Below, piece by piece: positions 10,901-19,398 of a stretch of 64,000 bases of DNA. Under the pieces are notes generated by a model that saw only the letters and a program-made list of their open reading frames with translations, was not told where the DNA came from and ran no database searches. Origin of the DNA: an uncultured Lachnospiraceae bacterium (GTDB taxonomy: Bacteria; Bacillota; Clostridia; Lachnospirales; Lachnospiraceae); NCBI GenBank assembly GCA_947628225.1, contig CANQYY010000004.1, positions 62,001 through 126,000 on the forward strand, given 5' to 3'. The translations under genes and the position numbers were made by a program. Numbering within the stretch: position 1 is the first letter of the stretch; each line of letters begins with the position of its first letter.

Positions 10901-11912
10901 CGTATGCATAGAAATAAATCATATACTCGCCTGCCATTCCCTCTATCCGCAGTTCATTACTCCGGCTGGCAGACGGCGTCACGCTGATTAAATCCGAAGT
11001 CTGTCCGAGGGAGTCGGCAATGACCGTGGAGTTTCCTCTCCCGTCATCCTTTTTTACTACCCATACTATTTTGCTTCGGACAACTTCCAGATTATTGGTA
11101 AATACCGTATCGGTATACAGAGTCCCGCCGGAGTCCATCACTACATCCTGCGCTTTTTCATAAGGAGGCCCGTTTTTTGCAGATACTTTGGGAACAACAT
11201 AAACATCCAAATATGCCGTATAGGTTTCGGTGCCTCCCGTAGTGCCGGGGGTATAGGTGGCGGTTATCTGTGTTTTCCCAGCTCCGACCGCCGTCACTTT
11301 TCCGGTTCTCTGCTCTACCTTAGCTACCTCATCATTGGCGCTGAGCCACTGGGTTTTTGAGGCATCGCCAAAGTTCAGCTCCAGATTTACATCCGAATCG
11401 CCCACATACATAACCAGCGAACGGTTTATATCATTTTCATTCACATACTTAAATTTATCATCATCTACGGAGGTATCCACGGAGAAGACAACCCGTATAT
11501 TACAGGTAGTGCTTCCAATTACGGCGCCCCCGTCCTGCGTATCCCTTACTGTTACCGTAATGGTTACATCACCCGGCGACAGGGCGCGGACAATACCAAT
11601 CATTTTGTTATTGCTGCTCTGCTCTATGGAGGCAATGACATCCCTCGCCTCGGTATCCTCGATCGTCCAGCTCACCCGGTATCTGTCGTCGTCATAAGGG
11701 GTGCCCGTAGTCCTCAGCATAAGCTCCATGCTTCTGGTATTCATCGTGACGGACTGCGCCGGATCCAGACGCTGTCCACCCGTTTCAATATAAATTTCAT
11801 CCGCAGCCTGGGAAGAATCTCCCATAAGCGAAAGGATTCCGGCTGACAAAATCAATACCAGCAGGGCCATATAGACGATTCTTATTTTCTTTTTGCTCTG
11901 TATATTCTTCAT
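7965..11912 (-). CDS. Secreted protein of about 13 tandem BIG2-type Ig-like domains
   Basis: About 1,315 residues from the ATG at 11912. The ATG at 11954 is less likely, because the GGAGGGG ribosome site lies between the two. The N-terminus is a signal peptide: basic KKKIR, a hydrophobic stretch, then probable cleavage near SSQAA at about residue 38. The rest is a chain of roughly 80-100-residue units, each ending in the bacterial Ig-like group 2 pattern, such as GRVTGVKSGTTFIQV or GKVKGKKIGTAYIKA. I count about 13 such ends. The last third is Lys-rich. No LPXTG motif or S-layer domain is visible. Probably an extracellular adhesive or structural protein; substrate unknown. It is placed directly before recN, which is unusual. 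Confidence 0.85.
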   Translation of the reverse strand: MKNIQSKKKIRIVYMALLVLILSAGILSLMGDSSQAADEIYIETGGQRLDPAQSVTMNTRSMELMLRTTGTPYDDDRYRVSWTIEDTEARDVIASIEQSSNNKMIGIVRALSPGDVTITVTVRDTQDGGAVIGSTTCNIRVVFSVDTSVDDDKFKYVNENDINRSLVMYVGDSDVNLELNFGDASKTQWLSANDEVAKVEQRTGKVTAVGAGKTQITATYTPGTTGGTETYTAYLDVYVVPKVSAKNGPPYEKAQDVVMDSGGTLYTDTVFTNNLEVVRSKIVWVVKKDDGRGNSTVIADSLGQTSDLISVTPSASRSNELRIEGMAGEYMIYFYAYGSYFSEDNCTEAYTPTVVRLTLKSTIKDWEEILHIGDSYDFAKAYNMTEEDFQKAFTVSVTASNGGSADNYASYNSGQGVLTALAEGTVSAKIQVRKESVSYVKKLMGLEPDGDLPEFFTTKISIVDRVYLDRSNLTISVGQTYQLNLVLNSTYTGVVTWQSSNDRDVSVNETGLITGLRITTEDVTITASVDVGNGVIKTATCIVKVEAQVNGFTLSPADEQTMLVGEHITVVANIKQTVSVAPLNWRCSLADNPVFSVEPASDGKSAIITALRTGWADLEVENLINPDDRQSIRIRVRSAIQTIDFLQSELSVEYYKEGYNMKNEVKYTPANATDTSLTWVSSDTSVLTVDADGYLEFKGPGTALVTVYPTYNPYNVMDSCLVTVIASADGLSFKEEDKDITMNVGDIRTLPVTYLIGGKESENAAADLTWMPTPEGIVKVSWDEKVRLATITAEAPGQSYINITSPQTGTSTIRVTVKQPSTDITVQPASLTVMTGESANLQVSFTPANSTDTLTFSSYNTSVAKVDANGRVTGVKSGTTFIQVNAYNGKEPRAVKVVQVVVRDGLKGIALDSYEKTVYVGSSITIAPIFNPVTAFNKEVKWSSVNNKIASVAASGVSNVKVTGVKAGTTLVTGVATDGGFSVSCLITVKNKPSVNNTKVSVSPGTKYLKKGKSFYVKATVTGSSNKKVKWSTSKKKVATVSSSGKVKGKKIGTAYIKATAKDGSGAYARCKVRVVRRITKLSLNKYSARLLVGSTMKLKAKIKPKNATVKKLKWTTSDKAVATVSGGRVMGLSEGMVRIKAKTTDGSNKSRTCIIRVMEPVDATGVDVANSEITVAKGKSIQSGIKVSPANATTKIKYHSDNKKVATVDKYGKIRTKRAGQATIYGKTANGKIGYCDVLVVDLNRKGLVMRQYDTEQLSVNLIKDGVTWYSKNINIATVSSSGLVTGRKKGTTIIYANVNGVKLGCRVRIKKIK

Positions 11913-12004
11913 CCTAATCAAACCTTTCCCCTCCGTACAGACATTATATACCATTTATTATATCGGCTTTTTCATTTCTCATATTAATTTCAACTTCATT
12001 TTTT

Positions 12005-12032
12005 ATTATAGCACATTTGGGGCAAGTTTCAA
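12005..12032 (-). promoter_or_regulatory. Promoter of the Ig-repeat gene
   Basis: Minus strand TTGAAA, 16 bases, TATAAT. The predicted start gives a leader of about 85 bases before the ATG at 11912. It is back to back with the typA promoter. Confidence 0.65.
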
Positions 12033-12052
12033 GCAGGAAGCATCGGCAAAAC

Positions 12053-12081
12053 TTGCAAGCCTTTTTTAATCGTGATATAAT
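12053..12081 (+). promoter_or_regulatory. Promoter of typA
   Basis: TTGCAA, 17 bases, TATAAT on the plus strand, about 30 bases before the ribosome site CGGAGGAG. Confidence 0.7.
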
Positions 12082-12118
12082 CTGTTTTTGTGTAAAATAA
12101 ACATAACGGAGGAGCCAT

Positions 12119-13969
12119 ATGAAAACCAAACGGGAGGATATACGGAATATTGCCATTATTGCTCATGTAGACCACGGGAAAACGACCCTGGTGGACGAAC
12201 TGCTAAAGCAGAGCGGAGTATTCCGGGAAAATCAGGAAGTAGCAGAACGGGTCATGGATTCTAATGATCTGGAAAGGGAGCGCGGCATTACGATCCTTTC
12301 CAAAAATACTGCCATTACTTATAAGGGAATTAAAATTAATATTATAGATACGCCGGGACACGCTGATTTCGGCGGCGAAGTAGAACGCGTCCTGAAAATG
12401 GTCAACGGCGTCATTTTGGTAGTGGATGCGTTTGAGGGAGCCATGCCACAGACAAAATTCGTGCTGAAAAAAGCTCTGGAGCTCTCCCTGCCCGTCGTAG
12501 TCTGCGTCAATAAAATTGACCGCCCGGAGGCAAGGCCGGAAGAAGTGGTAGACGAGATTCTGGAGCTGTTTATCGATCTGGACGCCGATGAGTCGCAGCT
12601 GGACTGTCCGTTTATCTTTGCCTCGGCAAAGGAGGGCATTGCCAAAAAAGAAATGTCGGAGGAGGGGAAGGATATGAAACCTCTTTTTGACGCCATTCTT
12701 GATTATATCCCGGCGCCGGAAGGCGACCCTGAAGCGGCTCCCCAGGTACTTATCAGCACCATCGACTATAACGAGTATGTGGGACGGATCGGAATCGGGA
12801 AAGTGGACAACGGATCCATCCATATCAATCAGGAGGCTGTGATCGTCAATCATCACGACCCGGATAAATGCGACCGGGTAAAGATCTCCAAACTGTATGA
12901 ATTCGAGGGCTTAGACCGGGTAGAGGTAGAGCAGGCGAACATCGGCTCTATTGTCGCTATCTCCGGCATTTCGGATATTCATATCGGGGATACCCTCTGC
13001 AGCCCGGAGGCGCCGGAGGCAATCCCTTTCCAGAAAATTTCGGAGCCAACCATCGCCATGCACTTTATGGTAAATGACAGCCCCTTAGCCGGACAGGAGG
13101 GAAAATACGTAACCTCCCGCCACCTTCGGGACCGCCTGTACCGTATGCTGAATACCGATGTTTCGCTCAGGGTGGAGGATACGGATACTACAGAGGCCTA
13201 TAAGGTATCCGGCAGAGGCGAACTCCATCTGTCTGTCCTGATTGAAACCATGCGCAGGGAGGGCTATGAATTTGCCGTCAGCAAGGCGGAGGTATTATAC
13301 AGGGAAGATGAAAACGGAAAGCGTTTAGAGCCTATGGAACATGCTTTTGTGGATGTGCCGGAGGAATTCAGCGGAACGGTAATTGATAAACTCAGTCAGA
13401 GAAAAGGGGAGCTTCAGGGCATGAATCCGTTAAATGCCGGAACCATCCGCCTGGAATTTCTCATCCCCTCCCGGGGGCTTATCGGCTACCGGGGAGAATT
13501 TATGACGGATACAAAGGGAAACGGGATCATCAATACCGAATACGCCGGCTACGGCCCCTATAAGGGCGAGATCGCCTACCGCAAGCAGGGTTCCCTTATC
13601 GCTTATGAATCCGGAGAAACGATTACCTATGGACTTTTTAACGCCCAGGAGCGGGGCACTCTTTTTGTAGGTCCCGGCGAGAGGGTATACGGCGGCATGA
13701 TTGTCGGCGAGCATGCCAAATCCGATGATATTGAGGTCAATGTATGCAAGAAGAAAAATCTTACAAATACCCGTTCTTCCGGAGCAGACGAGGCGCTGCG
13801 CCTGACTCCGAAAAAAGAATTGAGCTTAGAGCAGGCGCTGGACTATATCGATACGGATGAACTGTTGGAGGTAACGCCGAAAAATCTCCGGATGCGAAAG
13901 AAAATCCTGGACGGCACAGAACGTTACCGCGCCAAACGAAATGCAGCCAATGCGGAGAAAGGACGTTAA
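12119..13969 (+). CDS. typA: Ribosome-associated GTPase TypA/BipA
   Basis: Translational GTPase related to EF-G that acts on ribosome assembly and stress adaptation. The 616 residues match the family. G1 is AHVDHGKT at residues 15-22, the switch I region is RERGITI, and G3 is DTPGHADF. G4 is NKID. EF-G-like domains follow, then the TypA-specific C-terminal domain (PSRGLIGYRGEFMTDT). The start has a strong GGAGGAG site. The DUF2156 gene follows after three bases and is probably cotranscribed. Confidence 0.97.
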   Translation: MKTKREDIRNIAIIAHVDHGKTTLVDELLKQSGVFRENQEVAERVMDSNDLERERGITILSKNTAITYKGIKINIIDTPGHADFGGEVERVLKMVNGVILVVDAFEGAMPQTKFVLKKALELSLPVVVCVNKIDRPEARPEEVVDEILELFIDLDADESQLDCPFIFASAKEGIAKKEMSEEGKDMKPLFDAILDYIPAPEGDPEAAPQVLISTIDYNEYVGRIGIGKVDNGSIHINQEAVIVNHHDPDKCDRVKISKLYEFEGLDRVEVEQANIGSIVAISGISDIHIGDTLCSPEAPEAIPFQKISEPTIAMHFMVNDSPLAGQEGKYVTSRHLRDRLYRMLNTDVSLRVEDTDTTEAYKVSGRGELHLSVLIETMRREGYEFAVSKAEVLYREDENGKRLEPMEHAFVDVPEEFSGTVIDKLSQRKGELQGMNPLNAGTIRLEFLIPSRGLIGYRGEFMTDTKGNGIINTEYAGYGPYKGEIAYRKQGSLIAYESGETITYGLFNAQERGTLFVGPGERVYGGMIVGEHAKSDDIEVNVCKKKNLTNTRSSGADEALRLTPKKELSLEQALDYIDTDELLEVTPKNLRMRKKILDGTERYRAKRNAANAEKGR

Positions 13970-13972
13970 ATT

Positions 13973-14887
13973 ATGAAATTAAAACCTATCTCTCCCTTTG
14001 TTCAGAAGGAATTTGCCGAATATGAAAGGCTTCGCCCGATGTATATCAGCGAGGGGCATTTTATCAACCAGTTTCTCTGGGAGCATTATTACTCAACCCG
14101 ATATGCCGTCGATGAGCTGGCGCTTTATCTTTTTATATCCAGAAACGGCATGGAAGCTTCCCTCGCCCCGCTGTGCAAAGAGAAAGACCTGCCGGAAGTC
14201 TTTGCCCGAATAGAAGCCTGTTTTTATGATAAGAAGAACGCTTCTCCCACTCTATATCTGGCTGATAAGAAGATGGTGGAAATCCTTACGGATGCCGGCG
14301 CCCTCGATAATTACGAGGTGACGGAGGATAGGGACAGCTTCGACTATATTTATGAAGCGGATAAGCTTCGGACACTGAGCGGACGCGCCCTGCACAAAAA
14401 GAAAAATCTGCTGAATGGTTTTTTGCGGGAGTATGAGGGACGTTTCCAATACGAAACGCTCTCCTGGAACAATATAGGGGAGATTGAGGATTTTCACAAA
14501 AAATGGCTGGATGAACGGCGAATCTATGACAAATACAACTGCATCGATGCGGAGGAGGAGGGAGTTTACCGCCTTTTTGGCAACTGCCGTTCCATCCGGT
14601 GCAAAGTAGGCGGCGTCCGTATTGACGGCGAGTTAAAGGCATATACCATCGGCTCCTATGCGCCGGATATCCAATGCGCCTTTGTCCACATCGAAAAAGC
14701 GGATGTAAACTATCACGGACTTTATAATTACATTAACCAGCAGTTTATTTTACATGAGTTTCCCGAGGCAAAATTTGTAAACCGGGAAGATGATCTGGGA
14801 CAGGAAAATCTCCGGCAGGCCAAGCTCTCCTACCGCCCTCTGCGGCTGGAAGAGAAATTTACGATTCGCCCAAAGTCTTCCCTGTGA
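13973..14887 (+). CDS. DUF2156 / LPG-synthase C-terminal-like protein
   Basis: A 304-residue soluble protein resembling the DUF2156 family (C-terminal domain of phosphatidylglycerol lysyltransferase, a double GNAT fold), without the membrane domain of MprF. Visible family-like stretches are FINQFLWEHYYSTRY near residues 28-42 and, near the C-terminus, FVNREDDLGQENLRQAKLSY. Its substrate is unknown; aminoacyl-tRNA-dependent transfer is only a family-level inference. It starts three bases after the typA stop with an AGAAAGGA site inside typA, so it depends on the typA promoter. Its last 29 bases overlap the convergent acyltransferase gene. Confidence 0.75.
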   Translation: MKLKPISPFVQKEFAEYERLRPMYISEGHFINQFLWEHYYSTRYAVDELALYLFISRNGMEASLAPLCKEKDLPEVFARIEACFYDKKNASPTLYLADKKMVEILTDAGALDNYEVTEDRDSFDYIYEADKLRTLSGRALHKKKNLLNGFLREYEGRFQYETLSWNNIGEIEDFHKKWLDERRIYDKYNCIDAEEEGVYRLFGNCRSIRCKVGGVRIDGELKAYTIGSYAPDIQCAFVHIEKADVNYHGLYNYINQQFILHEFPEAKFVNREDDLGQENLRQAKLSYRPLRLEEKFTIRPKSSL

Positions 14888-15842
14888 AACACTGCTCCAT
14901 TTTTTGCATAAGAAAATGGTACCCCGCCGCCATTATCAGCGTAAGCGCCAGACAAAGAAGAAAATATCCGATCAAAACAGCCGGTTCCGCTAAGGACAGG
15001 GAAAGCGCCGCAAAACCTCTTTTCAAAATTATCATGGGTATTCTCATCAGAATATAAATCTCAAACAAATGATTTCCAAGCCACCACAGTATCGGATGAT
15101 AGACCGGTACTTTTTTTGTTACGGCAAGGATAAAGATGCAGTAACTCACGGTCATGCACAGATGCGCCGGGACATACCGGGAAACTGTCCGGAGAAGAAC
15201 TGTCACAGCAAGGGACGAAATCAGGATGATACCGTAGGATACCGGCTGCTCCAGCCACTTTTCCCACCGTTTTTTTGTTAGGGAAAAGAGAAGTCCGAAC
15301 GGATAAGCCGTCAGGGTATTGTACCACCAGCTCACTTTTTTTTCCTGAAGAAACAAAAACAAGAGGGCCGTAAGAAGACAGATTACGGCAAAGGACTTCC
15401 AGGGACTTTTCGGAAACAGGAGAAAGCCAAGCCAGGTAAAAAGATACAGGCATAATATTACAAAAATATACCAGTTACTGTTACCGAGATTTTTCCACCC
15501 GACCAGAGAGAGGAAAAATTGGGATGGCGTAAAGCCAATGCCTAAAATGACATCGACGAGCGCGAACAAAAGGACTGCCAGGGCAAACTCAGATAACACC
15601 TTCCCCACCCGCTTAACGGGTATGCTTTTTACATAAGCCATTCCCTTTTTCTGAATCGATTCGCCAACCCCGTAACCGGAATAGAAAAGAAACATTGCCA
15701 CCATTAACTGCCCGATTCCCAGGATAAACCAGCGGTATATTTTCGGCACAGCCACATAGGATTGAAAGTGGTTAAGAAATACAATAAGAATAAAAATGCC
15801 GTTGACAGAAGTTGTATTTTCCTTTGCCAGATAATCTCTCAT
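14859..15842 (-). CDS. Membrane acyltransferase, acyltransferase-3 family
   Basis: A 327-residue integral membrane protein with about nine or ten hydrophobic segments. The N-terminus (NGIFILIVFLNHFQSY) carries the conserved histidine of acyltransferase-3 / OafA-type O-acetyltransferases at about residue 25, and a long C-terminal membrane region follows. Such enzymes move acetyl or other acyl groups across the membrane onto extracellular glycans. It overlaps the upstream dehydratase gene by four bases (ATGA-type coupling), which ties it to envelope glycan modification. The acyl group and acceptor cannot be told from sequence. Confidence 0.8.
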   Translation of the reverse strand: MRDYLAKENTTSVNGIFILIVFLNHFQSYVAVPKIYRWFILGIGQLMVAMFLFYSGYGVGESIQKKGMAYVKSIPVKRVGKVLSEFALAVLLFALVDVILGIGFTPSQFFLSLVGWKNLGNSNWYIFVILCLYLFTWLGFLLFPKSPWKSFAVICLLTALLFLFLQEKKVSWWYNTLTAYPFGLLFSLTKKRWEKWLEQPVSYGIILISSLAVTVLLRTVSRYVPAHLCMTVSYCIFILAVTKKVPVYHPILWWLGNHLFEIYILMRIPMIILKRGFAALSLSLAEPAVLIGYFLLCLALTLIMAAGYHFLMQKMEQCFTGKTLGES

Positions 15843-17839
15843 TGTGTTCCTCCTAAATTTTCCTTGTCCGAGGCATATACATGCCGGTATTTTTCATCAA
15901 GCTTATGGCGGTCTCTTTCTCTGTCTGCCTCCCGGATATGATAGGTAGGCACCATATCCGCCACCATTTTCTTAATATCCCCGGTTTCTGCATATGCTTC
16001 ATCATATAGACGGTTCAAGTTCTCGAAAAAAGCTTCGCCGTCAAATACCAGAGGACGCCCGATATGAATCAGGGCATTTTCCGTTTCCTGCAGCCCTTCC
16101 TCGTCCATCAGCATTTCTTCATAGAGCTTTTCTCCCGGACGAAGGCCGGTATATTCGATTTTAATATCCCGGTCCGGCACATAGCCCGACAGCTTAATCA
16201 GCTTTCTCGCCAGATCATCTATTTTTACCGGATCGCCCATATCCAGGACAAAGATTTCCCCCCCTTTTGCCAGCACTCCTGCCTGAATCACAAGGGAAAC
16301 CGCTTCTGGTATCGTCATAAAATAACGGATAATCCGCTTGTCTGTTACGGTAACCGGGCCTCCCGCCTCAATCTGCTTTTTAAAAAGAGGAATCACACTG
16401 CCGTTGCTCCCCAGTACATTTCCGAAACGGACTGCCACAAAGTCAGTGGCGGAACGATTATTTAACTCCTGGATGATCATTTCACAAATACGTTTGGAGG
16501 CTCCCATAATATTCGTCGGGTTCACTGCCTTATCCGTAGAAATCAGGACAAATTTTTCCGTACCGTATTTATCTGCCGCCAACGCTGTTTTATAAGTACC
16601 GAATACATTATTTTTAATTGCCTCGTTCGGACTGTCCTCCATCAGCGGCACATGCTTGTGGGCTGCCGCGTGATAGACAATGTCCGGACGGTAATCGGCA
16701 AATACCCTGTCGATGCGGCTCGTATTCCGCACCGAGCCAATCAGTACCTCCAGATGAAGATAGGGGTATCTGCTTTTTAATTCCTGCTGAATATCATACG
16801 CATTATTTTCATAAATATCAAATATAATCAAAGTCTTTGGCTGATTGGCGGCAATCTGGCGGCACAGCTCGCTCCCGATGGAACCGCCCCCTCCGGTTAC
16901 CAGCACAACCTTTCCCCGCACATAATTGATGATGGAGTCCAGATTGGTACGGACCGGCTCCCTTCCCAGTAAGTCCTCAATCTGTACCGGACGGATCTTC
17001 TCCACAGCCGCTTCGCCATTTACAAACTGATATACCCCCGGCACGATCTTTAATTCACTTTCCGTCTGCTGGCAGATTTCCAATATGTCCCGCACTTTCT
17101 TTTTCGGAGCGCTTGGCATCGCCACAATAATTTCATTTACACCGTATTTTTCTGACACGGGGACGATTTCCTCCCGTCCTCCCAGCACCTTAATCCCCTG
17201 AATATAAGTGCCATGCTTTGCTTTATCATCATCAATGATGCCGCAAATCCGGCTATCCAGATTATCACTCATCTTCAGCTCCTGGATCACCACGTTGCAT
17301 GCCTCTCCGGCGCCAATTATCAAAGTGGTGCGCATGCCCTTTCCATGAACATTGGATTTATAAAGCATCCGGATAATGCGATAGGAAAATCGCACGGTAA
17401 GCGTCGCCACAAATAAAAACAGGACGTACATAACAAAATAGGAGCGGGGCAGACGACGGTAGGTTCCAAATACAGAAAGAAAATGTATGATCCCCGATAC
17501 CCCGCTCGCCAGAGCAATATTTAACACTTCGCCGATGCCGGCATAGCGCCACAGGCTGTTATACAGCCGAAACAGGGCAAATATTAACAGGGTCACCAGC
17601 GTATTAAAAATCATCATCTCCTGCAGTGTCCCAACATAACCCTGAGGATACTCCGGCGTGATCCCGCTTGCCAGAAAACGCTCTTTGTTTAAATCATACC
17701 GCATCAGCAATGCCAGAAAGGAACAGGCATTGATGCAGACAGCATCCCATATTAAAAGCAAAATGCGGTATATAAAAGACAAACGCCCGCTCTCAATATA
17801 TCTTCTCCAACGGATCATGGCTTTTCTTCCTCGATGCAT
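15839..17839 (-). CDS. Membrane UDP-HexNAc 4,6-dehydratase, CapD/PglF type
   Basis: A 666-residue nucleotide-sugar dehydratase of the extended SDR family. Four membrane segments occupy about residues 22-155, followed by a CoA-binding-like Rossmann domain at about 165-280. The SDR domain has the NAD fingerprint VTGGGGSIG at 314-322. The active site shows STDK at 434-437 and a methionine in place of the usual tyrosine (NIMGASK, Met445 and Lys449), as in PglF/FlaA1-type inverting or retaining 4,6-dehydratases. It would produce UDP-4-keto-6-deoxy-HexNAc, a substrate for the aminotransferase at 45.8-47.1 kb. The start at 17839 has a GAGGGGGG site. The promoter overlaps that of the divergent polymerase gene. 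Confidence 0.9.
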   Translation of the reverse strand: MHRGRKAMIRWRRYIESGRLSFIYRILLLIWDAVCINACSFLALLMRYDLNKERFLASGITPEYPQGYVGTLQEMMIFNTLVTLLIFALFRLYNSLWRYAGIGEVLNIALASGVSGIIHFLSVFGTYRRLPRSYFVMYVLFLFVATLTVRFSYRIIRMLYKSNVHGKGMRTTLIIGAGEACNVVIQELKMSDNLDSRICGIIDDDKAKHGTYIQGIKVLGGREEIVPVSEKYGVNEIIVAMPSAPKKKVRDILEICQQTESELKIVPGVYQFVNGEAAVEKIRPVQIEDLLGREPVRTNLDSIINYVRGKVVLVTGGGGSIGSELCRQIAANQPKTLIIFDIYENNAYDIQQELKSRYPYLHLEVLIGSVRNTSRIDRVFADYRPDIVYHAAAHKHVPLMEDSPNEAIKNNVFGTYKTALAADKYGTEKFVLISTDKAVNPTNIMGASKRICEMIIQELNNRSATDFVAVRFGNVLGSNGSVIPLFKKQIEAGGPVTVTDKRIIRYFMTIPEAVSLVIQAGVLAKGGEIFVLDMGDPVKIDDLARKLIKLSGYVPDRDIKIEYTGLRPGEKLYEEMLMDEEGLQETENALIHIGRPLVFDGEAFFENLNRLYDEAYAETGDIKKMVADMVPTYHIREADRERDRHKLDEKYRHVYASDKENLGGTQ

Positions 17840-17910
17840 AGTTTTCCCCCCTCGTCATACTTTTTCTTTCTTTATTTCATCCTGTAAGGCTGTTCTCCCC
17901 TCAGGCGTCC

Positions 17911-17939
17911 ATTATACAAAAACATATTGAAAAAATCAA
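17911..17939 (-). promoter_or_regulatory. Promoter of the 4,6-dehydratase gene
   Basis: Minus strand TTGATT, 17 bases, TATAAT. The -35 lies inside the spacer of the opposite-strand promoter, so the two overlap physically. Confidence 0.65.
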
Positions 17940-17955
17940 GTTAATATAGTATAAT
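17927..17955 (+). promoter_or_regulatory. Promoter of the polymerase/ligase gene at 17,995
   Basis: Plus strand TTGAAA, 17 bases, TATAAT, about 40 bases before the ATG; it overlaps the divergent promoter. Confidence 0.65.
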
Positions 17956-17994
17956 GTAGCCTCGTAATTGTTTATACATACAGGGAGGAACGAT

Positions 17995-19398
17995 ATGAAT
18001 ATCACATTACTTCAGAAACGGCTGACAACGGTTTATCTCGTGTTGTTTGTACTTTACAGTCTGGCGGCCCGGTTTACCTTAACTTCTTCTTTTATGGACG
18101 GTCCGATAAATAATACCCTTTATCGCCTGCTCCTTATCGGCGGCTGTCTGCTTGCCCTGTGGCAGTTATTTTATGTCCGAAAACGATTACGCACCCGTGA
18201 TACCGCTCTTCTCTTTCTTTTTCTTCTTCTTATGTGCATCGGCATTTTTCTCAATCAGGACTATGGCCTATTGGATAATATATATGGCTTTTTTACCTTT
18301 GCGTTTCAACTAATCTTATTCTATTACCTGAGCTGCCTTATGTCGGAGCCGGAGCTGACGGGACTGTTTAAACGGCTGATATTACTGGGCAGCTTTCTCT
18401 GGAATATTGCGTGCGCCGGCTCAATCGTCCAGTATTTATGCAATGTTCATTACTTATGCCGGTATGCGGCGGACAAGGGGATTGTCCGTCAGGGTATTAC
18501 AGACGGGCGGCTTTTCGGTCTGTTTACAGACCCCAACTTTGCCGCTTTCACTTCCCTGCTCCTCCTGTTCGGGCTGTGGTATGTAATGCGCCGGACATCG
18601 GTTCGTCTGATCCGCCTGTACGCCCGGATTAGTATTGTCATCCACGCCCTTTATCTTATCATGTCGAATTCCCGTACCGTCTACCTCTCCGTTACCGGTT
18701 CGGTTCTGTTTTTTGTTTTATTCCGTTTTTATAAAGAAAAACAGGATACCTGGGAAAAGGCTTCCACTATGGCGGGACATCTCCTTTTGAGAGGGATTTG
18801 TACCCTGCTTTGTCTGGCTGCCGTTTATTGCGGCATCCTCTTTTCCCTGCAGACAGTAGCGCGCCTGATCGTGCCGGAACGGGATACGGCAACCGAAATG
18901 ATCCGCAATGACGTAGACAGCCAAAATATATCGAATAACCGCTTTACAATATGGAATGCCTATTGGGAACTGTACCGGGAAAAACCGATATTCGGCTTTT
19001 CCTTCCGAAGCGCGCTTCCCTATGCGACCCAAAAAAATCCGGAAGGATACCTGGCGCAGACCCAATATGTTACGCATAACGGCTATCTCTCCCTGCTGGT
19101 GGAAACGGGTATAACCGGTTTTCTCGTTATGGCTGTTTTTCTCCTCTCTCTTCTTGTCCGGGTCATCCGGTACAGCCGCCGTAGAGCTCCGGTATCGGAT
19201 ACTTTCGTCCTGGCGGCCGTCTGGCTCCTGTCCATTCTTATCTTTTGCCTTTGCTTTCACGATATTTTCTTTACGATGAACCTGGAAACCTTTTTATTCT
19301 GGTGGGGACTTGGCTATCTGAAAAAAGAATCCGGCGCTTTTGACAACAAAAAAGCGGCGGCTTGGGAACGCGCCGCCCTGAAAAACGCATCAGCCTAA
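17995..19398 (+). CDS. Wzy/O-antigen-ligase family membrane protein
   Basis: A 467-residue polytopic membrane protein with about ten to twelve hydrophobic segments. The Wzy_C-type region has a large extracellular loop (RFTIWNAYWELYREKPIFGF, then THNGYLSLLVETGITGF), typical of polysaccharide polymerases or ligases that use lipid-linked glycans. The ATG at 17995 is chosen for its GGGAGGA site; an in-frame ATG at 17968 lacks one. Polymerase and ligase roles cannot be separated by sequence alone. It is alone on the plus strand here and its last nine bases overlap the convergent GT4 gene. Confidence 0.85.
   Translation: MNITLLQKRLTTVYLVLFVLYSLAARFTLTSSFMDGPINNTLYRLLLIGGCLLALWQLFYVRKRLRTRDTALLFLFLLLMCIGIFLNQDYGLLDNIYGFFTFAFQLILFYYLSCLMSEPELTGLFKRLILLGSFLWNIACAGSIVQYLCNVHYLCRYAADKGIVRQGITDGRLFGLFTDPNFAAFTSLLLLFGLWYVMRRTSVRLIRLYARISIVIHALYLIMSNSRTVYLSVTGSVLFFVLFRFYKEKQDTWEKASTMAGHLLLRGICTLLCLAAVYCGILFSLQTVARLIVPERDTATEMIRNDVDSQNISNNRFTIWNAYWELYREKPIFGFSFRSALPYATQKNPEGYLAQTQYVTHNGYLSLLVETGITGFLVMAVFLLSLLVRVIRYSRRRAPVSDTFVLAAVWLLSILIFCLCFHDIFFTMNLETFLFWWGLGYLKKESGAFDNKKAAAWERAALKNASA

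Noticed and set aside
12203-12856. Minus-strand open frame of 217 codons inside typA
   Set aside because: It is antisense to a highly conserved GTPase gene and shows no family motif.
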